This document shows positions 18,892-28,062 of a stretch of DNA of 64,000 bases, piece by piece (position 1 is the stretch's first letter; each line of letters starts with the position of its first letter). The stretch covers positions 1-64,000 of the forward strand of contig JAAUQI010000023.1 in assembly GCA_012032345.1 (NCBI GenBank). Direction: 5' to 3'. Below the pieces are notes generated by a model. The model ran no database searches. It was given only the letters and a program-made list of their open reading frames with translations, and had not been told where the DNA came from. Position numbers and translations under genes: made by a program. The stretch is from Leptolyngbyaceae cyanobacterium RM1_1_2 (GTDB lineage Bacteria > Cyanobacteriota > Cyanobacteriia > Phormidesmidales > Phormidesmidaceae).

Positions 18892-19377
18892 TTAGCTCGC
18901 TCGGGCCAATGGGCTAAACTCATCCTTAAGCGCCTCGTCGTTGTCATCAGCGATCGTAGCCACAATGGTCATGATGCGGGAAACTTCGGTCGCAGAGATA
19001 TCTTCTAGAATGCGGCTGGCTAAAACTACCACGTCATCGCCCAAAATGCCAAAGCAGGCTTCAAAAGTTTCGCCGCAGTTCATCTCCAGCAATCGACGCA
19101 TCAGTTTTGCTTCTTGCTGCACTGGAAGTTTGATCACAGGTGACCATATCGTCAGCACGTCATCAGCGGTAGTGCCAGAAAGCTGAACATAAACCTCTAC
19201 GCTGCCGTAAGCAAATTTCCAAAGATGACTTTCATCCGTGTGGCTGACCATTGCGCTTTGGTCTTGCTCTAGGCTAGAAATGACCGTCTCAATCATGTCT
19301 ATATAGGTAGGGATAGCCGCGCTATCGTCGGCGCTTTCGGACGCAGAAGCTTCAAAATCAATTTGATTAATTGCCAT
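18892..19377 (-). CDS. YbjN-domain protein
   Basis: This 161-residue acidic cytoplasmic protein has the layout of cyanobacterial YbjN-domain proteins, which resemble type III secretion chaperones in fold. It has an N-terminal helix (YIDMIETVISSLEQ), a strand pair around LWKFAYGSVEVYVQL, the LMRRLLEMNCGETFEACFGI helix-loop and the C-terminal SRIMTIVATIADDNDEAL helix. Function unknown; such proteins are proposed to stabilise partner proteins. It lies 42 bp upstream of the proposed helicase start on the same strand and may be co-transcribed with it. Confidence 0.8.
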   Translation of the reverse strand: MAINQIDFEASASESADDSAAIPTYIDMIETVISSLEQDQSAMVSHTDESHLWKFAYGSVEVYVQLSGTTADDVLTIWSPVIKLPVQQEAKLMRRLLEMNCGETFEACFGILGDDVVVLASRILEDISATEVSRIMTIVATIADDNDEALKDEFSPLARAS

Positions 19378-19627
19378 AGTTGCTTTTCTTGCCTTTAGCT
19401 AAGTCAACTTCAGTCTCATTCGTTTCTAACACAGTGCAGGCCACAAAGTTCTTTAAGGTTCACCTAAACTTGCAGCAGCGTCTGAGGAGTGCCTCTTTAG
19501 CTGCATCTGAAGAACTCAAAATCTTGCCCCAGCATAAGCTGACGGAGTTGACCACAGATTTTAATGGCGATTCAACGGTGCTCTAAGCTACCTTGAAGCT
19601 TTCTCCCCTATCGTTTAGGAACTCACT

Positions 19628-20188
19628 ATGAGCAATAGCCGCCGCCGCTTTTTGCACTACGCTATCGGCAGCAGCCTGGGTACCGTGGCGCTGGGCTGGC
19701 TAGCTGATTTTTCCAGTCAGGCACAGGCGCTCGATTTAGACCAATTTTGCTTGCGCTATCCCTATAATTCTCGCTGCGTTAGCTATCTGCCGGGAACTGT
19801 GGCGGTGGATCCGGCAGGCAATGCTTATTCGGTAAGTACTCTGCTGGCTCAGCACACAGCAGGCGATCGCGTCATTGCAGAAGGCTTAGAAAAACCTGCC
19901 TTTATCGTAATTACAGACGGCCCCGTGATCGCGCCCTATGGCCTCAGCGCCGTCTGTACACACCTGGGCTGCATCGTAGACTGGAATGGTGAAGCCTTTG
20001 TCTGCCCCTGTCACGGCTCTCGCTATGATGCCCTGGGCCAGGTGACACGGGGGCCTGCCCCGAAAGCCTTGGCTCTGATCACGGTAGCCACTAATGACGA
20101 TCGGGTGGGCCTGCTCGACCAGCCGCCAGCGGAAGATCCTAGAGAGTTGGAGCGTGAGGTGGGCGGTGCCCACCCTACTTGTGTGTGA
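19628..20188 (+). CDS. Tat-exported Rieske [2Fe-2S] protein
   Basis: This 186-residue protein has a twin-arginine signal ([15 protein letters not shown]) and a Rieske domain with both cluster motifs, CTHLGC and CPCHGS, giving two Cys and two His ligands plus the usual disulfide Cys pair. An extra Cys pair lies near the N-terminus ([11 protein letters not shown]). It resembles minor Rieske paralogues of cyanobacteria (PetC3/4 type) more than the main cytochrome b6f PetC, as no petA follows. The last residues ([10 protein letters not shown]) are encoded by a repeat element, so the C-terminus may have been altered by its insertion. Confidence 0.85.
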   Translation: MSNSRRRFLHYAIGSSLGTVALGWLADFSSQAQALDLDQFCLRYPYNSRCVSYLPGTVAVDPAGNAYSVSTLLAQHTAGDRVIAEGLEKPAFIVITDGPVIAPYGLSAVCTHLGCIVDWNGEAFVCPCHGSRYDALGQVTRGPAPKALALITVATNDDRVGLLDQPPAEDPRELEREVGGAHPTCV

Positions 20189-20216
20189 GGTGGGCGGTGT
20201 TCGCCTACCTGTGAAT
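20154..20216. repeat. Two imperfect copies of a GTGGGCGGTGCCCAC-type repeat
   Basis: Units starting GTGAGGTGGGCGGTG occur at 20154 and 20185. The first has the perfect stem GTGGGC-GGT-GCCCAC (20159-20173); in the second the right arm has diverged. The first copy forms the end of the Rieske coding sequence. This looks like a dispersed short palindromic repeat. Confidence 0.75.
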
Positions 20217-20241
20217 GCTGCCTTGAGCCTAGAGGCGGGTG

Positions 20242-21603
20242 CTAGCTGTCAACCATAGCTTGTGCTAGCTGGTTGTGACGCTCAATCAGCATCGGCAGAT
20301 CAAGCGTCGTCAGGTGCCCCTGATCTACTACTTTGCGACCGTTGATAAAGCTATAGTCTACACCGTTGGTCTGGCACAAGATTAAAGCCGCCACGACATC
20401 GTGCTGGGCACCTGCAAACGCTAGGCGATCGAGATTGATAGCAATAAAATCGGCTGACATGCCGGGGGCCAAATAGCCAATATCATCTCGACCCAAGACT
20501 CGCGCTCCGCCCAAGGTAGCAATTTCGAGCGCTTGACGGGCCGTCATTGCCGAGGCATCTTCATCTCGCACTCGAGCGGCTAAAAAAGCTTGTCGAGCTT
20601 CGTGCATCAGGTTGCCTGAGTCATTTGAGGCGGAGCCGTCTACGCCCAAGCCGACAGGTATCCCTTGAGCCAGCATTTTGCGAATGGGGGCAATGCCGCT
20701 GGCAAGGCGCATGTTGCTGCAGGGGCAGTGGGCGACGCCAGTACCTGTGTGAGCAAATTTCTCAATCGAGCGATCGCTGAGCTTGACGCAGTGAGCGTGC
20801 CAGACATCCTCGCCTAGCCAACCCAATGATTCGGCGTAGTCTCCGGGCATCAGGTTAAACTGCGACAGACTGTACTCCACGTCTGTGTTGTTTTCGGCCA
20901 GGTGAGTATGCAGCCTTACCCCCGGATAGGCCCGGGCTAGCTTAGCTGACTGGCGCATCAGATCTGGCGACACCGAAAAAGGCGAGCAGGGCGCTACTGT
21001 AATCCGCAGCATGGCATGACGGCTGTTGTCGTGGTATTGCTCAACCAGTCGCTGGCAGTCGGCCAAAATATCTGCCTCCGGCTCGACTAGAGCATCAGGG
21101 GGCAGACCTCCCTGGCTTTGCCCCATACTCATGCTGCCCCGGCTGGCATGAAACCGCAGGCCAATTTCCTGTACGGCCTGAATTTCATCGTCCAAGGTGC
21201 AGTCGTTGGGGAAGATGTAGAGGTGATCGCTAGCGGTAGTGCAGCCTGAGAGCATCAGTTCGGCAGCAGCGACCTGAGCACCAGCCTGGACGCCTTTGGC
21301 ACTCAACCGCGCCCAGAAGGGAAAAAGCAGCGTTACCCAGTTAAATAGGTCAGCGTCTTGAGCCACTGGGACTGCCCGGGTGAGGGATTGAATAAAATGA
21401 TGATGGGTATTGACCAGCCCCGGCAGCACAATGTGTCTTCCCTTGAGGTCTAGAACCTCGTCTGCGGTATCGGGTAGAGTCTCTGTTGTCCCGACCTGCT
21501 CAATTACCTGGTCACGGACTAGCAGTGCCCCATTGCGAATCTCCTGCCGCTGCGCGTTCATCGTCACTAGCGTATGAATATTCTTGACTAAAATCGTTGC
21601 CAT
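20242..21603 (-). CDS. Amidohydrolase, 8-oxoguanine-deaminase-like
   Basis: This is a metal-dependent hydrolase of the TrzA/AtzA/SsnA type. Metal and catalytic signatures are NTHHHFIQS (HxH), RLHTHLAEN, VWHAHCVKL and GLGVDGSASND. The phrase SLTRAVPVAQDADLFNWV and LSGCTTASDHLYIFPN are characteristic of the 8-oxoguanine deaminase group (8-oxoguanine to urate plus ammonia). The family includes other deaminases and chlorohydrolases, so substrate is likely but not proven. ATG 21603 (MATILVKNIHTLVTM) is preferred to the upstream ATG at 21630 because the domain begins there. It is a cytoplasmic enzyme with no obvious pathway partners nearby. Confidence 0.85.
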   Translation of the reverse strand: MATILVKNIHTLVTMNAQRQEIRNGALLVRDQVIEQVGTTETLPDTADEVLDLKGRHIVLPGLVNTHHHFIQSLTRAVPVAQDADLFNWVTLLFPFWARLSAKGVQAGAQVAAAELMLSGCTTASDHLYIFPNDCTLDDEIQAVQEIGLRFHASRGSMSMGQSQGGLPPDALVEPEADILADCQRLVEQYHDNSRHAMLRITVAPCSPFSVSPDLMRQSAKLARAYPGVRLHTHLAENNTDVEYSLSQFNLMPGDYAESLGWLGEDVWHAHCVKLSDRSIEKFAHTGTGVAHCPCSNMRLASGIAPIRKMLAQGIPVGLGVDGSASNDSGNLMHEARQAFLAARVRDEDASAMTARQALEIATLGGARVLGRDDIGYLAPGMSADFIAINLDRLAFAGAQHDVVAALILCQTNGVDYSFINGRKVVDQGHLTTLDLPMLIERHNQLAQAMVDS

Positions 21604-21704
21604 CTGAAGTTCTTTCACCCCACAACACACAGGCTTGTAGCCTAATGGATTTTAGGTGCGATCGCAGGTGTCCAGCGCACATTTTTTAATGTCAGGACTG
21701 GCAC

Positions 21705-22124
21705 TTAATCGGCAACGCTGGCGAGGCTGAGGGGATCAATGGCTTCAAGCTGAGGTTCTTCGAGCTGCAGGTGCTTCTCTAGCAGCGCCAGGTTGCGAAT
21801 ATTAGATTTATAGTAGGCATCGAAGAGATCGCCGACTAGCGGCACTGCGCCCACCACGAACTCTAAGCCAACATTAAACAGCATCCAGCCCAAGACGCTG
21901 GGAGGTAGCCGAAAACGAGCCGCTAAAAACAAAATATAGGCAGAGACAGCCGTTGCGATCGCATCTCCAACCCCTGGCACTAGGCCAATAATCGGGTCTA
22001 AGCCAATGCGGAAGCCAATCCCCGGAATGCGAATAGCCGTATCCATCAGGCGGCTAATCCGGCGAATGCGGTTGAGGTTTCTCAGACGGGCGCTGGTATC
22101 GATGACTGTATCAACTGTATTCAT
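21705..22124 (-). CDS. DUF4112 membrane protein
   Basis: This 139-residue protein has the DUF4112 signature: RLMDTAIRIPGIGFRIGLDPIIGLVPGVGDAI, two hydrophobic helices, then VVGAVPLVGDLFDAYYKSN. Gly/Pro-rich loops flank the helices. Function unknown. It is on the same strand as its flanking genes but separated from each by about 70-100 bp. Confidence 0.85.
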   Translation of the reverse strand: MNTVDTVIDTSARLRNLNRIRRISRLMDTAIRIPGIGFRIGLDPIIGLVPGVGDAIATAVSAYILFLAARFRLPPSVLGWMLFNVGLEFVVGAVPLVGDLFDAYYKSNIRNLALLEKHLQLEEPQLEAIDPLSLASVAD

Positions 22125-22190
22125 AACCCCATCTTGCCAAAAAGTGAAGCAGCCGACTTATATCAAGAGAAAGAAATTCACGCTGACTAT

Positions 22191-22727
22191 TCACTCTGCG
22201 CCTAGCCCCTTAGCCCCTGTGGTTAGGGCATCGGTAAAATCGGCACCGCGCAGGTTAGCATCCTCTAGGTTAGCCTGACGCAGATCGGCTCCGGTTAGGT
22301 CAGCATTTTGCAGGTTGGCTCCCTGTAGTTTGGCCTTTTGCAAATTGGCCTGACTTAGGTTAGCCCCTTTTAGCTGAGCCTCCTTTAGGTTTGCGCCGGA
22401 CAAATTAGCCTCTCTAAGATTGGTCTGATTCAAAATAACCTCGTACAAATCAGCGTTGCTGAGATTGGCGTTGTGTAGATTCGACCCGGTTAAATCGACA
22501 GCAGCGGCCTGATTTAAGCCCTCCGGCCCGGTAGAGAGGGGCGCGTTTCTTAAAGGCACGCGATACTTAGCGCTGAGCTTTTGCCCCGCCAGATTTACCC
22601 CCTGCAGGTCACAGCCTTGGCAAGCCCGCTCAATTTCAATTTTGTAGAGATCCTGAGTCTGCTGAGAGCAGGCAGCGATCGCCCATATCACAGCTATAAT
22701 CGGCCAAAATCGTTTTATTCTACCCAT
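22191..22727 (-). CDS. Pentapeptide-repeat lipoprotein
   Basis: This 178-residue protein has a signal peptide ending in a lipobox-like AIAAC (Cys20) and then a CxxC (CQGC). Residues about 75-172 are about 19 tandem A(D/N)LxX pentapeptides (for example LSNADL, LREANL, LKGANL), which fold as a right-handed quadrilateral beta helix. Such proteins are abundant in cyanobacteria and mostly of unknown role. Predicted location is lipid-anchored outside the cytoplasm. Confidence 0.88.
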   Translation of the reverse strand: MGRIKRFWPIIAVIWAIAACSQQTQDLYKIEIERACQGCDLQGVNLAGQKLSAKYRVPLRNAPLSTGPEGLNQAAAVDLTGSNLHNANLSNADLYEVILNQTNLREANLSGANLKEAQLKGANLSQANLQKAKLQGANLQNADLTGADLRQANLEDANLRGADFTDALTTGAKGLGAE

Positions 22728-22989
22728 AGCGAATCACCCATTCTAAAACTAATTGAGGTCTAGCAGCTCTTGTCTCTCCAGGGATCGCTCAGCTTTTTAC
22801 AGACACCGATCAAGAACATGGCGGCTAAATCAGGAGTTGTACCTCTCGATACAAAGTTAAACAGCTATTTATATTCAACTTAAGACACGGGCTGAGATCG
22901 ACTGTCTCTGAGTAGAGAAGGTGTAACAATTCCTCAGCTTGCGGTTGTCGAGCGGCTAGCGCCAGCGGTTGCAACGCTGAAGGCTGTGA

Positions 22990-24390
22990 GTGACTAACTC
23001 AATCCCCACATTGCTTGACTCCACCCGGCTGCTCTTTGAGTTACAAAAGGTCAGCACTATCGTGCAGAAAATTTCAGGCTGCCTAGTGCCTGAAATCATT
23101 GCCAGACAGATCACAGAGGCGCTGGTTGAGCAGTTTGACTGTGCTTTTGCCCGCATCTGGCTAGCTGAGCTAGACCAAAACAGCCTCAGACTGGTCGCGT
23201 CTTCTGGCCTCTATACCCACCTTGATGGCTCGTTTTCGCGGGTGCGGATAGGAGCCTACAAAGTCGGCAAAATTGCTCAAAATCGAGTGCCTTTTTTGAG
23301 CAATCAGCTAGCCAATGAGCCGTGGGTAAAAGACCGGGACTGGGCGATCGCCAATAAAATTCAGGGCTTTGCCGGGTATCCGCTAGCCGCAGGCAATCGC
23401 GTGATTGGCGTCCTAGCGACGTTTAGCCACCGTCCCATGGCCCCAGAATTTTTAGAGGTGCTGCAGGTTTTGTGCATGACCGCCACCGTGAGCTTAGAGG
23501 CAGCGCTTCAGGCTCAGCAGATGCCGCAGCCGTCGCCGCCAGCGGTGGCAGTGGCGCTTTCTGACCAGCTTGCGGGGCTGCTGGCCCCGACCCAGCTCAC
23601 CCTAGTGGGTACCGAATACCCCCTCAAGAGCGATCTGTCTAATTTATTTTTGCGCGCGGCTGAAAGCCTCAGCCAGCTTAGCTGTCGCTACTGTCGCCTG
23701 ACCTACGGCGAGGAGATTGGGCTAGAGGCGATCGCCCAGTCGCCGGATTTGTCTGAGCCAGAAGTCGAAACCTGGCTGCGATCGCACTTTAGCGACCTCC
23801 GCTTTGCAGCCTATCGCCTCGGGGGTAGCTTGCAGGCGCAGCAGGCCCAGAGTATTATTCGTTTTGTCTTGAGCCTGCCCTATCCTAACTGCCCCATTGG
23901 GCCATCTGTGCGGATCGACTGCCAGCAGCCACTGTTGCAGTCTGTGGTTACGCATTTGGCTCACCTGGCAGGGCTAAGCGTTGGTGATTTGTCTAATCGA
24001 TCAGCGCTGCTGATTACAGATAGAGTTGAACAGCTTAAAACACTCAGTAAAGTAATTTGGCTACGTCACGAGCGCATCCCTGTTCCCAGCCAGGTCAGCG
24101 CCGTGATTGACTGGTCAATTGAGCCAACGACTCTATATGCGATCGTAAGTCAGGTAGTTGACGACAAATGGATAAAATCCCATCAAACCAGCAACTGGAC
24201 GCCCCTTTCTGAGCGAGAACAGGAAATTATGGCGCTTTTGGCCCAGGGTCTGCGCGATCGCAGCATTGCCCAGCAGCTTTTTATCAGCGAAAGCACCGTC
24301 AAGTTTCACATCAATAACAGCCTTACCAAGCTTAGGGCTAAAAACCGCTATCAGGCGGTCTATCAAGCAGCCATTTTAGGCTGGATTTAG
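22990..24390 (+). CDS. GAF-domain LuxR-type regulator
   Basis: This 466-residue protein starts at GTG 22990. The N-terminal GAF domain (about 25-175) contains FDCAFARIWLAE and GFAGYPLAAGNRVIGVLATF. A less clear middle region (about 195-395) follows. The C-terminal LuxR/NarL HTH (about 405-464) contains LSEREQEIMALLAQG and IAQQLFISESTVKFHINNSLTKL. It probably senses a small ligand or redox state and binds DNA directly, as no receiver domain is present. It is divergent from the pentapeptide gene, with 262 bp between them. Targets unknown. Confidence 0.85.
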   Translation: MTNSIPTLLDSTRLLFELQKVSTIVQKISGCLVPEIIARQITEALVEQFDCAFARIWLAELDQNSLRLVASSGLYTHLDGSFSRVRIGAYKVGKIAQNRVPFLSNQLANEPWVKDRDWAIANKIQGFAGYPLAAGNRVIGVLATFSHRPMAPEFLEVLQVLCMTATVSLEAALQAQQMPQPSPPAVAVALSDQLAGLLAPTQLTLVGTEYPLKSDLSNLFLRAAESLSQLSCRYCRLTYGEEIGLEAIAQSPDLSEPEVETWLRSHFSDLRFAAYRLGGSLQAQQAQSIIRFVLSLPYPNCPIGPSVRIDCQQPLLQSVVTHLAHLAGLSVGDLSNRSALLITDRVEQLKTLSKVIWLRHERIPVPSQVSAVIDWSIEPTTLYAIVSQVVDDKWIKSHQTSNWTPLSEREQEIMALLAQGLRDRSIAQQLFISESTVKFHINNSLTKLRAKNRYQAVYQAAILGWI

Positions 24391-24406
24391 CCGCTAGATC
24401 TAGGCG

Positions 24407-25681
24407 CTAAGACCCAATCAGGCAGGGAATAGCGTGGGCCGAAGGCTCAAAGCGCTTGTAGGCCGGGGCCATGTGGTCAGCCAGATACTGAGCATCGCGG
24501 CCAATCCCGGAAAAGCGCCCCGACCCCCAGGTATAGAGCCAGGGCAAACCGAGAAAGTATAGCCCTTTGACGCTGGTAACGCCTCGATTGTGGCCGGGAT
24601 AGCCTCTGCCATCAAATACGGGGATGTCTATCCAGCTGAAGTCAGTGTCGTAGCCCACCGACCAGATCACCGCGCCAATGTCGGCGGTTTTGTAGTCTAG
24701 GGTCAGGGCGGCTGCGTGCGGTTGCCAAACGGGCTGGTAAAGTGGCTCGGTGGGGGCGTCAATCTGGTTTTGAGCAATAAATTTATCGATAGTTTGCTTA
24801 ATACTCTCAGCTACGGCATCGGCCTGATCTAGGTTTTGCTTCAGGTCGTCCTGAAATTCTAGCTGAGCGTTTTGAATCGCTTTGAGCCTGCCGTAAAGCT
24901 GCATTCCTTCTAAGGCAAACTGTCGCAGATCAATTTCACGACCGCCGCCCCGCCCGGTGACGTAGTGGTTGGTTTTGTGACGGGCCTGCTCTTTTTGGGG
25001 ATGGCGATCGATGGGCATGTCGTAGTAGCCCATTTGCTCTAGCCACGCCACTACGTCTTTACCCCGGTACTGGCGCGGCGATCGCGGGGCACCGCCCACG
25101 CAGAGGTGTACCTGTTTGCCTGCCAGGTGCAGGTCTTCGGCAATCTGACAGCCTGACTGTCCGGTACCGACCACTAGCACGGCGCGGTCGGGCAGAGACT
25201 GAGGATTTTTGTATTCAGAGGAGTGAATTTGCACAATGTGCTGGGGCAGTCGCTCAGCCAACCTGGGAATTTTGGGCCTGTGGTAGCCGCCGACGGCGAT
25301 CACCACCTGATCAGCCGTGAAGTCACCGATAGAGGTTGCCACCTCAAAGCGGCCAAAGTCATTCTGACTCACCCGCAAAACCTCGACCCCTTCTTTCACA
25401 GGCGGGTTAAAAGTAGCGGCGTAGTCTTCTATGTATTCCACAATTTTGTCTTTGGGCATAAAGCCTTCTGGATCATTACCGGCATAGGCATAGCCCGGTA
25501 AGCGACACTGCCAGTTGGGGGTGACCAAACAAAAGGTATCCCAGCGCTTAGAGCGCCAGGAATGAGCAATTTTGTGTTTCTCAAAAACCAGATGGCTGAC
25601 GCCCCGCTGCTGCAGGCAGTAGCTCATCGACAGCCCCGCCTGTCCGCCACCCACAATCAAAACGCTATGGTGCGTGGTCAT
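24407..25681 (-). CDS. Flavin-dependent monooxygenase-like oxidoreductase (MSMEG_0569-type)
   Basis: This 424-residue protein has an FAD-binding GGGQAGLSMSY near the N-terminus and a second dinucleotide motif VLVVGTGQSGCQIAEDL near 170, as in flavin-containing monooxygenases. Phrases such as WDTFCLVTPNWQCRLPGYAY and LYFLGLPWLYTWGSGRFSGI recall the MSMEG_0569 family, which usually sits in a cluster with a nitrilase, an acyltransferase and a radical-SAM protein. None of these partners is nearby. Soluble, NADPH-dependent oxidation of a small nitrogen compound is inference. Confidence 0.8.
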   Translation of the reverse strand: MTTHHSVLIVGGGQAGLSMSYCLQQRGVSHLVFEKHKIAHSWRSKRWDTFCLVTPNWQCRLPGYAYAGNDPEGFMPKDKIVEYIEDYAATFNPPVKEGVEVLRVSQNDFGRFEVATSIGDFTADQVVIAVGGYHRPKIPRLAERLPQHIVQIHSSEYKNPQSLPDRAVLVVGTGQSGCQIAEDLHLAGKQVHLCVGGAPRSPRQYRGKDVVAWLEQMGYYDMPIDRHPQKEQARHKTNHYVTGRGGGREIDLRQFALEGMQLYGRLKAIQNAQLEFQDDLKQNLDQADAVAESIKQTIDKFIAQNQIDAPTEPLYQPVWQPHAAALTLDYKTADIGAVIWSVGYDTDFSWIDIPVFDGRGYPGHNRGVTSVKGLYFLGLPWLYTWGSGRFSGIGRDAQYLADHMAPAYKRFEPSAHAIPCLIGS

Positions 25682-26207
25682 AGATAACTCCCAGACTTGC
25701 AGTAGCTAATAATACCTGAACCATAAGAGCTAGTCGGGCGATCGCCTGTATGTTCAGTTACAAACCAGTCGAATCTGGGTCTAAAGACAGGGAGGGAGGC
25801 TTCAGAGGGGGGAGGGTTTGTTTGAGCAACAACTACCTGTTGATTTAGGCAGGTTCAGGTAGTCCGAGGCTCAATCTTGAACGGTTTGCAAGCCCAAGGG
25901 TGGAAGTCCCAGACTCAGCGGCTCTGGTCTAACGCTGAGACAAATGTAGATTGGGTCATAGCCTAACGGTATGGCTACGCTAAAGCGATCGCGTAAGAGA
26001 TCGGGCAAAATCTTCCCTGTAATGTCTCGATTTTTAGTCGATGGCATTGTAATCTGGCCTGCTAATTGCAGGGCTGCTGGTGAGATTCAGCCAAGGTATC
26101 GGCATCGCCCTTCTGAAACTCAATCCCAGCTTGCCATCCCGCCCAGACTCCAGCGATCGCCTAATGTTCTACAAGCTGGTCTGCTCAAGCTGTGCTGACT
26201 AGATCCG
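25682..26207. other. Intergenic region with several hairpins
   Basis: This 526-bp stretch upstream of the monooxygenase gene and downstream of the HtrA gene has no convincing gene. A 75-residue open frame at 25971-26198 looks non-coding. Inverted repeats cluster at 25832-25939 and are entered separately. Confidence 0.5.
25832..25939. ncRNA. Possible structured RNA (two strong hairpins)
   Basis: ACTACCTG (25832-25839) pairs with CAGGTAGT (25856-25863), and CTCAGCG (25914-25920) with CGCTGAG (25933-25939). The region is also rich in short G/C blocks (AAGCCCAAGGGTGGAAGTCCC). It could be a small RNA or a degraded intron fragment; no known RNA family is recognised. Confidence 0.3.
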
Positions 26208-27389
26208 TTAGCGATCGCTTTCCAAAACGGCTGTTTTCACCGAAAACCGCTGCGTTTGGCTACCGCGTCTAACTTTGACCTGCAGCGCCGTGTCTACCTC
26301 ACTCTGATCTACCTGAGCTTGCAACACCTCAGAAGAATTGATCGCTTTGCCATCAACCTCTACGATCACATCGCCCCGCCGTATGCCTGCCTCAGCAGCA
26401 GGCGTCCCTTCAATCACGCGCACAACCAGAGCACCGTTTACTTCTGGCAGCACAAAGCTGGCGTTGGGATCTTCGTTGTGGCGTTTGGCCATATCGGGCG
26501 TCAGCGTCGCAATCTGCACCCCTAGATAAGGGTGGACAATCTGCTCGCCCCGGGCCAGACGGTCTTTGATTTCTTTGGCCTTATTGATAGGAATGGCAAA
26601 GCCAATGCCCATCGCATCTGCCCGAATAGCGGTGTTAATGCCGATGACCTGGCCGTTTTGACTGAGCAAAGGCCCGCCGGAGTTACCCGGATTAATGGCC
26701 GCGTCGGTTTGAATGAACTCCAGTCGCTTATCAGGAATGCCGACTGTGGCACTCGATCGCTTCAGCGTGCTGATAATACCCAGCGTCACGGTGTTGTCTA
26801 GGCCCAGCGGATTGCCCACCGCGATCGCCCAGTCACCTACAGCAACCTCATTAGAGTCACCCAAAGCCGCGATCGGCAGTTCTTCGTTACCCGCATCGAT
26901 TTTCACCACGGCTAAGTCTGTAACTTGATCCTCACCTTCTACGATGCCAGCAAACTGACGGCCATCCTTCAGCGTTACAGTCACCCGATCGGCCCCATCA
27001 ACCACATGAGCATTGGTCAAGATGTTGCCGCTGGGGTCAATAATGAATCCTGACCCCTGTCCTCGCAAGAGCTGTTCTTCTGGAGGGAGGCCAGACATTC
27101 CGTTCGGGCTGCCGAAAAACCCTCTAAAAAAGGGATCTTCAAACAGAGAATCGGGTAAACGACGGGTGACCGTTTTTTCAGTATCAATTCGCACAACGGC
27201 TGGCCCGACTTCTCGAACCGCAGCAGCTACAAAGCTCTCGTTGCTGCTGACAATCGGTATCTGAGCCAGAGGCGCTGCCTGAGCAGGTAATAGCCCTAAC
27301 TGCCCCATCAGTAAAAGGCCAATGCTCAAGCAGGCCAGCCCTCTTGCTAAAGTGTGAGTAATTGATTTAAGACGCTGCGTTAATCTCAT
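26208..27389 (-). CDS. HtrA/Deg-family serine protease with PDZ domain
   Basis: This trypsin-like exported protease has a signal peptide (hydrophobic to an AQA-type site). Counting from the upstream ATG at 27410, the catalytic triad is His135 (TNAHVVDGA), Asp165 (TDLAVVK) and Ser244 (GNSGGPL), followed by one PDZ domain with AGIRRGDVIVEVDGK. One PDZ is typical of cyanobacterial HtrA/HhoA/HhoB, which remove misfolded periplasmic or thylakoid-lumen proteins. ATG 27389 (MRLTQRLKS) gives the more compact signal peptide; ATG 27410 is also possible. Transcribed alone. Confidence 0.92.
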   Translation of the reverse strand: MRLTQRLKSITHTLARGLACLSIGLLLMGQLGLLPAQAAPLAQIPIVSSNESFVAAAVREVGPAVVRIDTEKTVTRRLPDSLFEDPFFRGFFGSPNGMSGLPPEEQLLRGQGSGFIIDPSGNILTNAHVVDGADRVTVTLKDGRQFAGIVEGEDQVTDLAVVKIDAGNEELPIAALGDSNEVAVGDWAIAVGNPLGLDNTVTLGIISTLKRSSATVGIPDKRLEFIQTDAAINPGNSGGPLLSQNGQVIGINTAIRADAMGIGFAIPINKAKEIKDRLARGEQIVHPYLGVQIATLTPDMAKRHNEDPNASFVLPEVNGALVVRVIEGTPAAEAGIRRGDVIVEVDGKAINSSEVLQAQVDQSEVDTALQVKVRRGSQTQRFSVKTAVLESDR

Positions 27390-27578
27390 GGGCTTCAGTA
27401 AACAATACATCTGTTTAGTTGGGTGCTTCTATCGTGACGGAGATGCTCAAAGAACTTCAAGTAGGGGTAGTTAGACTAGGGTAAGTACGGTTCTCATCAC
27501 TGGAACCAGAAACTATTCGCTGACCAAACGCATCCATAGCTCAAGGCGGCACGTACTTTTTAAGTGACTGAAGAATCT

Positions 27579-27980
27579 ATGTCCATCACACCTCAGCAGC
27601 TCATCAGACCAAGCTTTTTGGGTGGAGTGGCTGTTCTCGGCAGCTTGCTCATTGGCTGCAGTCAAACAGAGTCTGCCACCACCGAGCCGCTATCCTTTGA
27701 AGCTCAGCTAGCAGACCATCTTACTGCGGAAGGCGACAAAATGTACGGGGCCTACTGGTGTCCTCACTGTGCCGAGCAAAAAGAGCGCTTTGGAAACGCA
27801 GTCGATCGCATTCCCTATGTCGAGTGCGATCCTAAAGGAGAAGAGGCCCAGCCTGAGATTTGTCAGGCTAAAGGCATTAAGGGCTATCCCACCTGGGAGA
27901 TTAAAGGCGAAATTTACATGGGCGTACAGTCGGTAGAAGAGCTGGCCACGCTCTCTGGATTTGAACCTAAGCCAAGGTAA
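27579..27980 (+). CDS. Thioredoxin-fold lipoprotein (WCPHC)
   Basis: This small exported protein of about 133 residues has a signal peptide ending in a lipobox (SLLIGC). The active site YWCPHC is followed by KERFG, and a cis-Pro region GYPTWEI completes the thioredoxin-like fold. The sequence resembles the thioredoxin domain fused to or working with VKOR in cyanobacterial disulfide formation. An in-frame GTG at 27564 also exists; ATG 27579 is preferred. It may oxidise or isomerise extracytoplasmic thiols. It precedes the InrS gene by 82 bp. Confidence 0.82.
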   Translation: MSITPQQLIRPSFLGGVAVLGSLLIGCSQTESATTEPLSFEAQLADHLTAEGDKMYGAYWCPHCAEQKERFGNAVDRIPYVECDPKGEEAQPEICQAKGIKGYPTWEIKGEIYMGVQSVEELATLSGFEPKPR

Positions 27981-28062
27981 TGGCCAAAGAAAGCAATCGT
28001 CAAAGTAACCGTTAGACTGGATAAAGCCACAGACGACTCACTCACCTTAAAAACTGACTCTA

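Noticed and set aside
19380-19586. 68-residue plus-strand frame between YbjN and Rieske genes
   Set aside because: No family, overlaps the YbjN promoter region; not supported.
25840-25960. Group II intron fragment
   Set aside because: GC blocks resemble intron pieces, but no domain V stem or reverse transcriptase is present; left as unknown structured region.
25971-26198. 75-residue plus-strand frame
   Set aside because: Arg/Gln/Pro mixture without domain or signal; contains HIP1 sites only.
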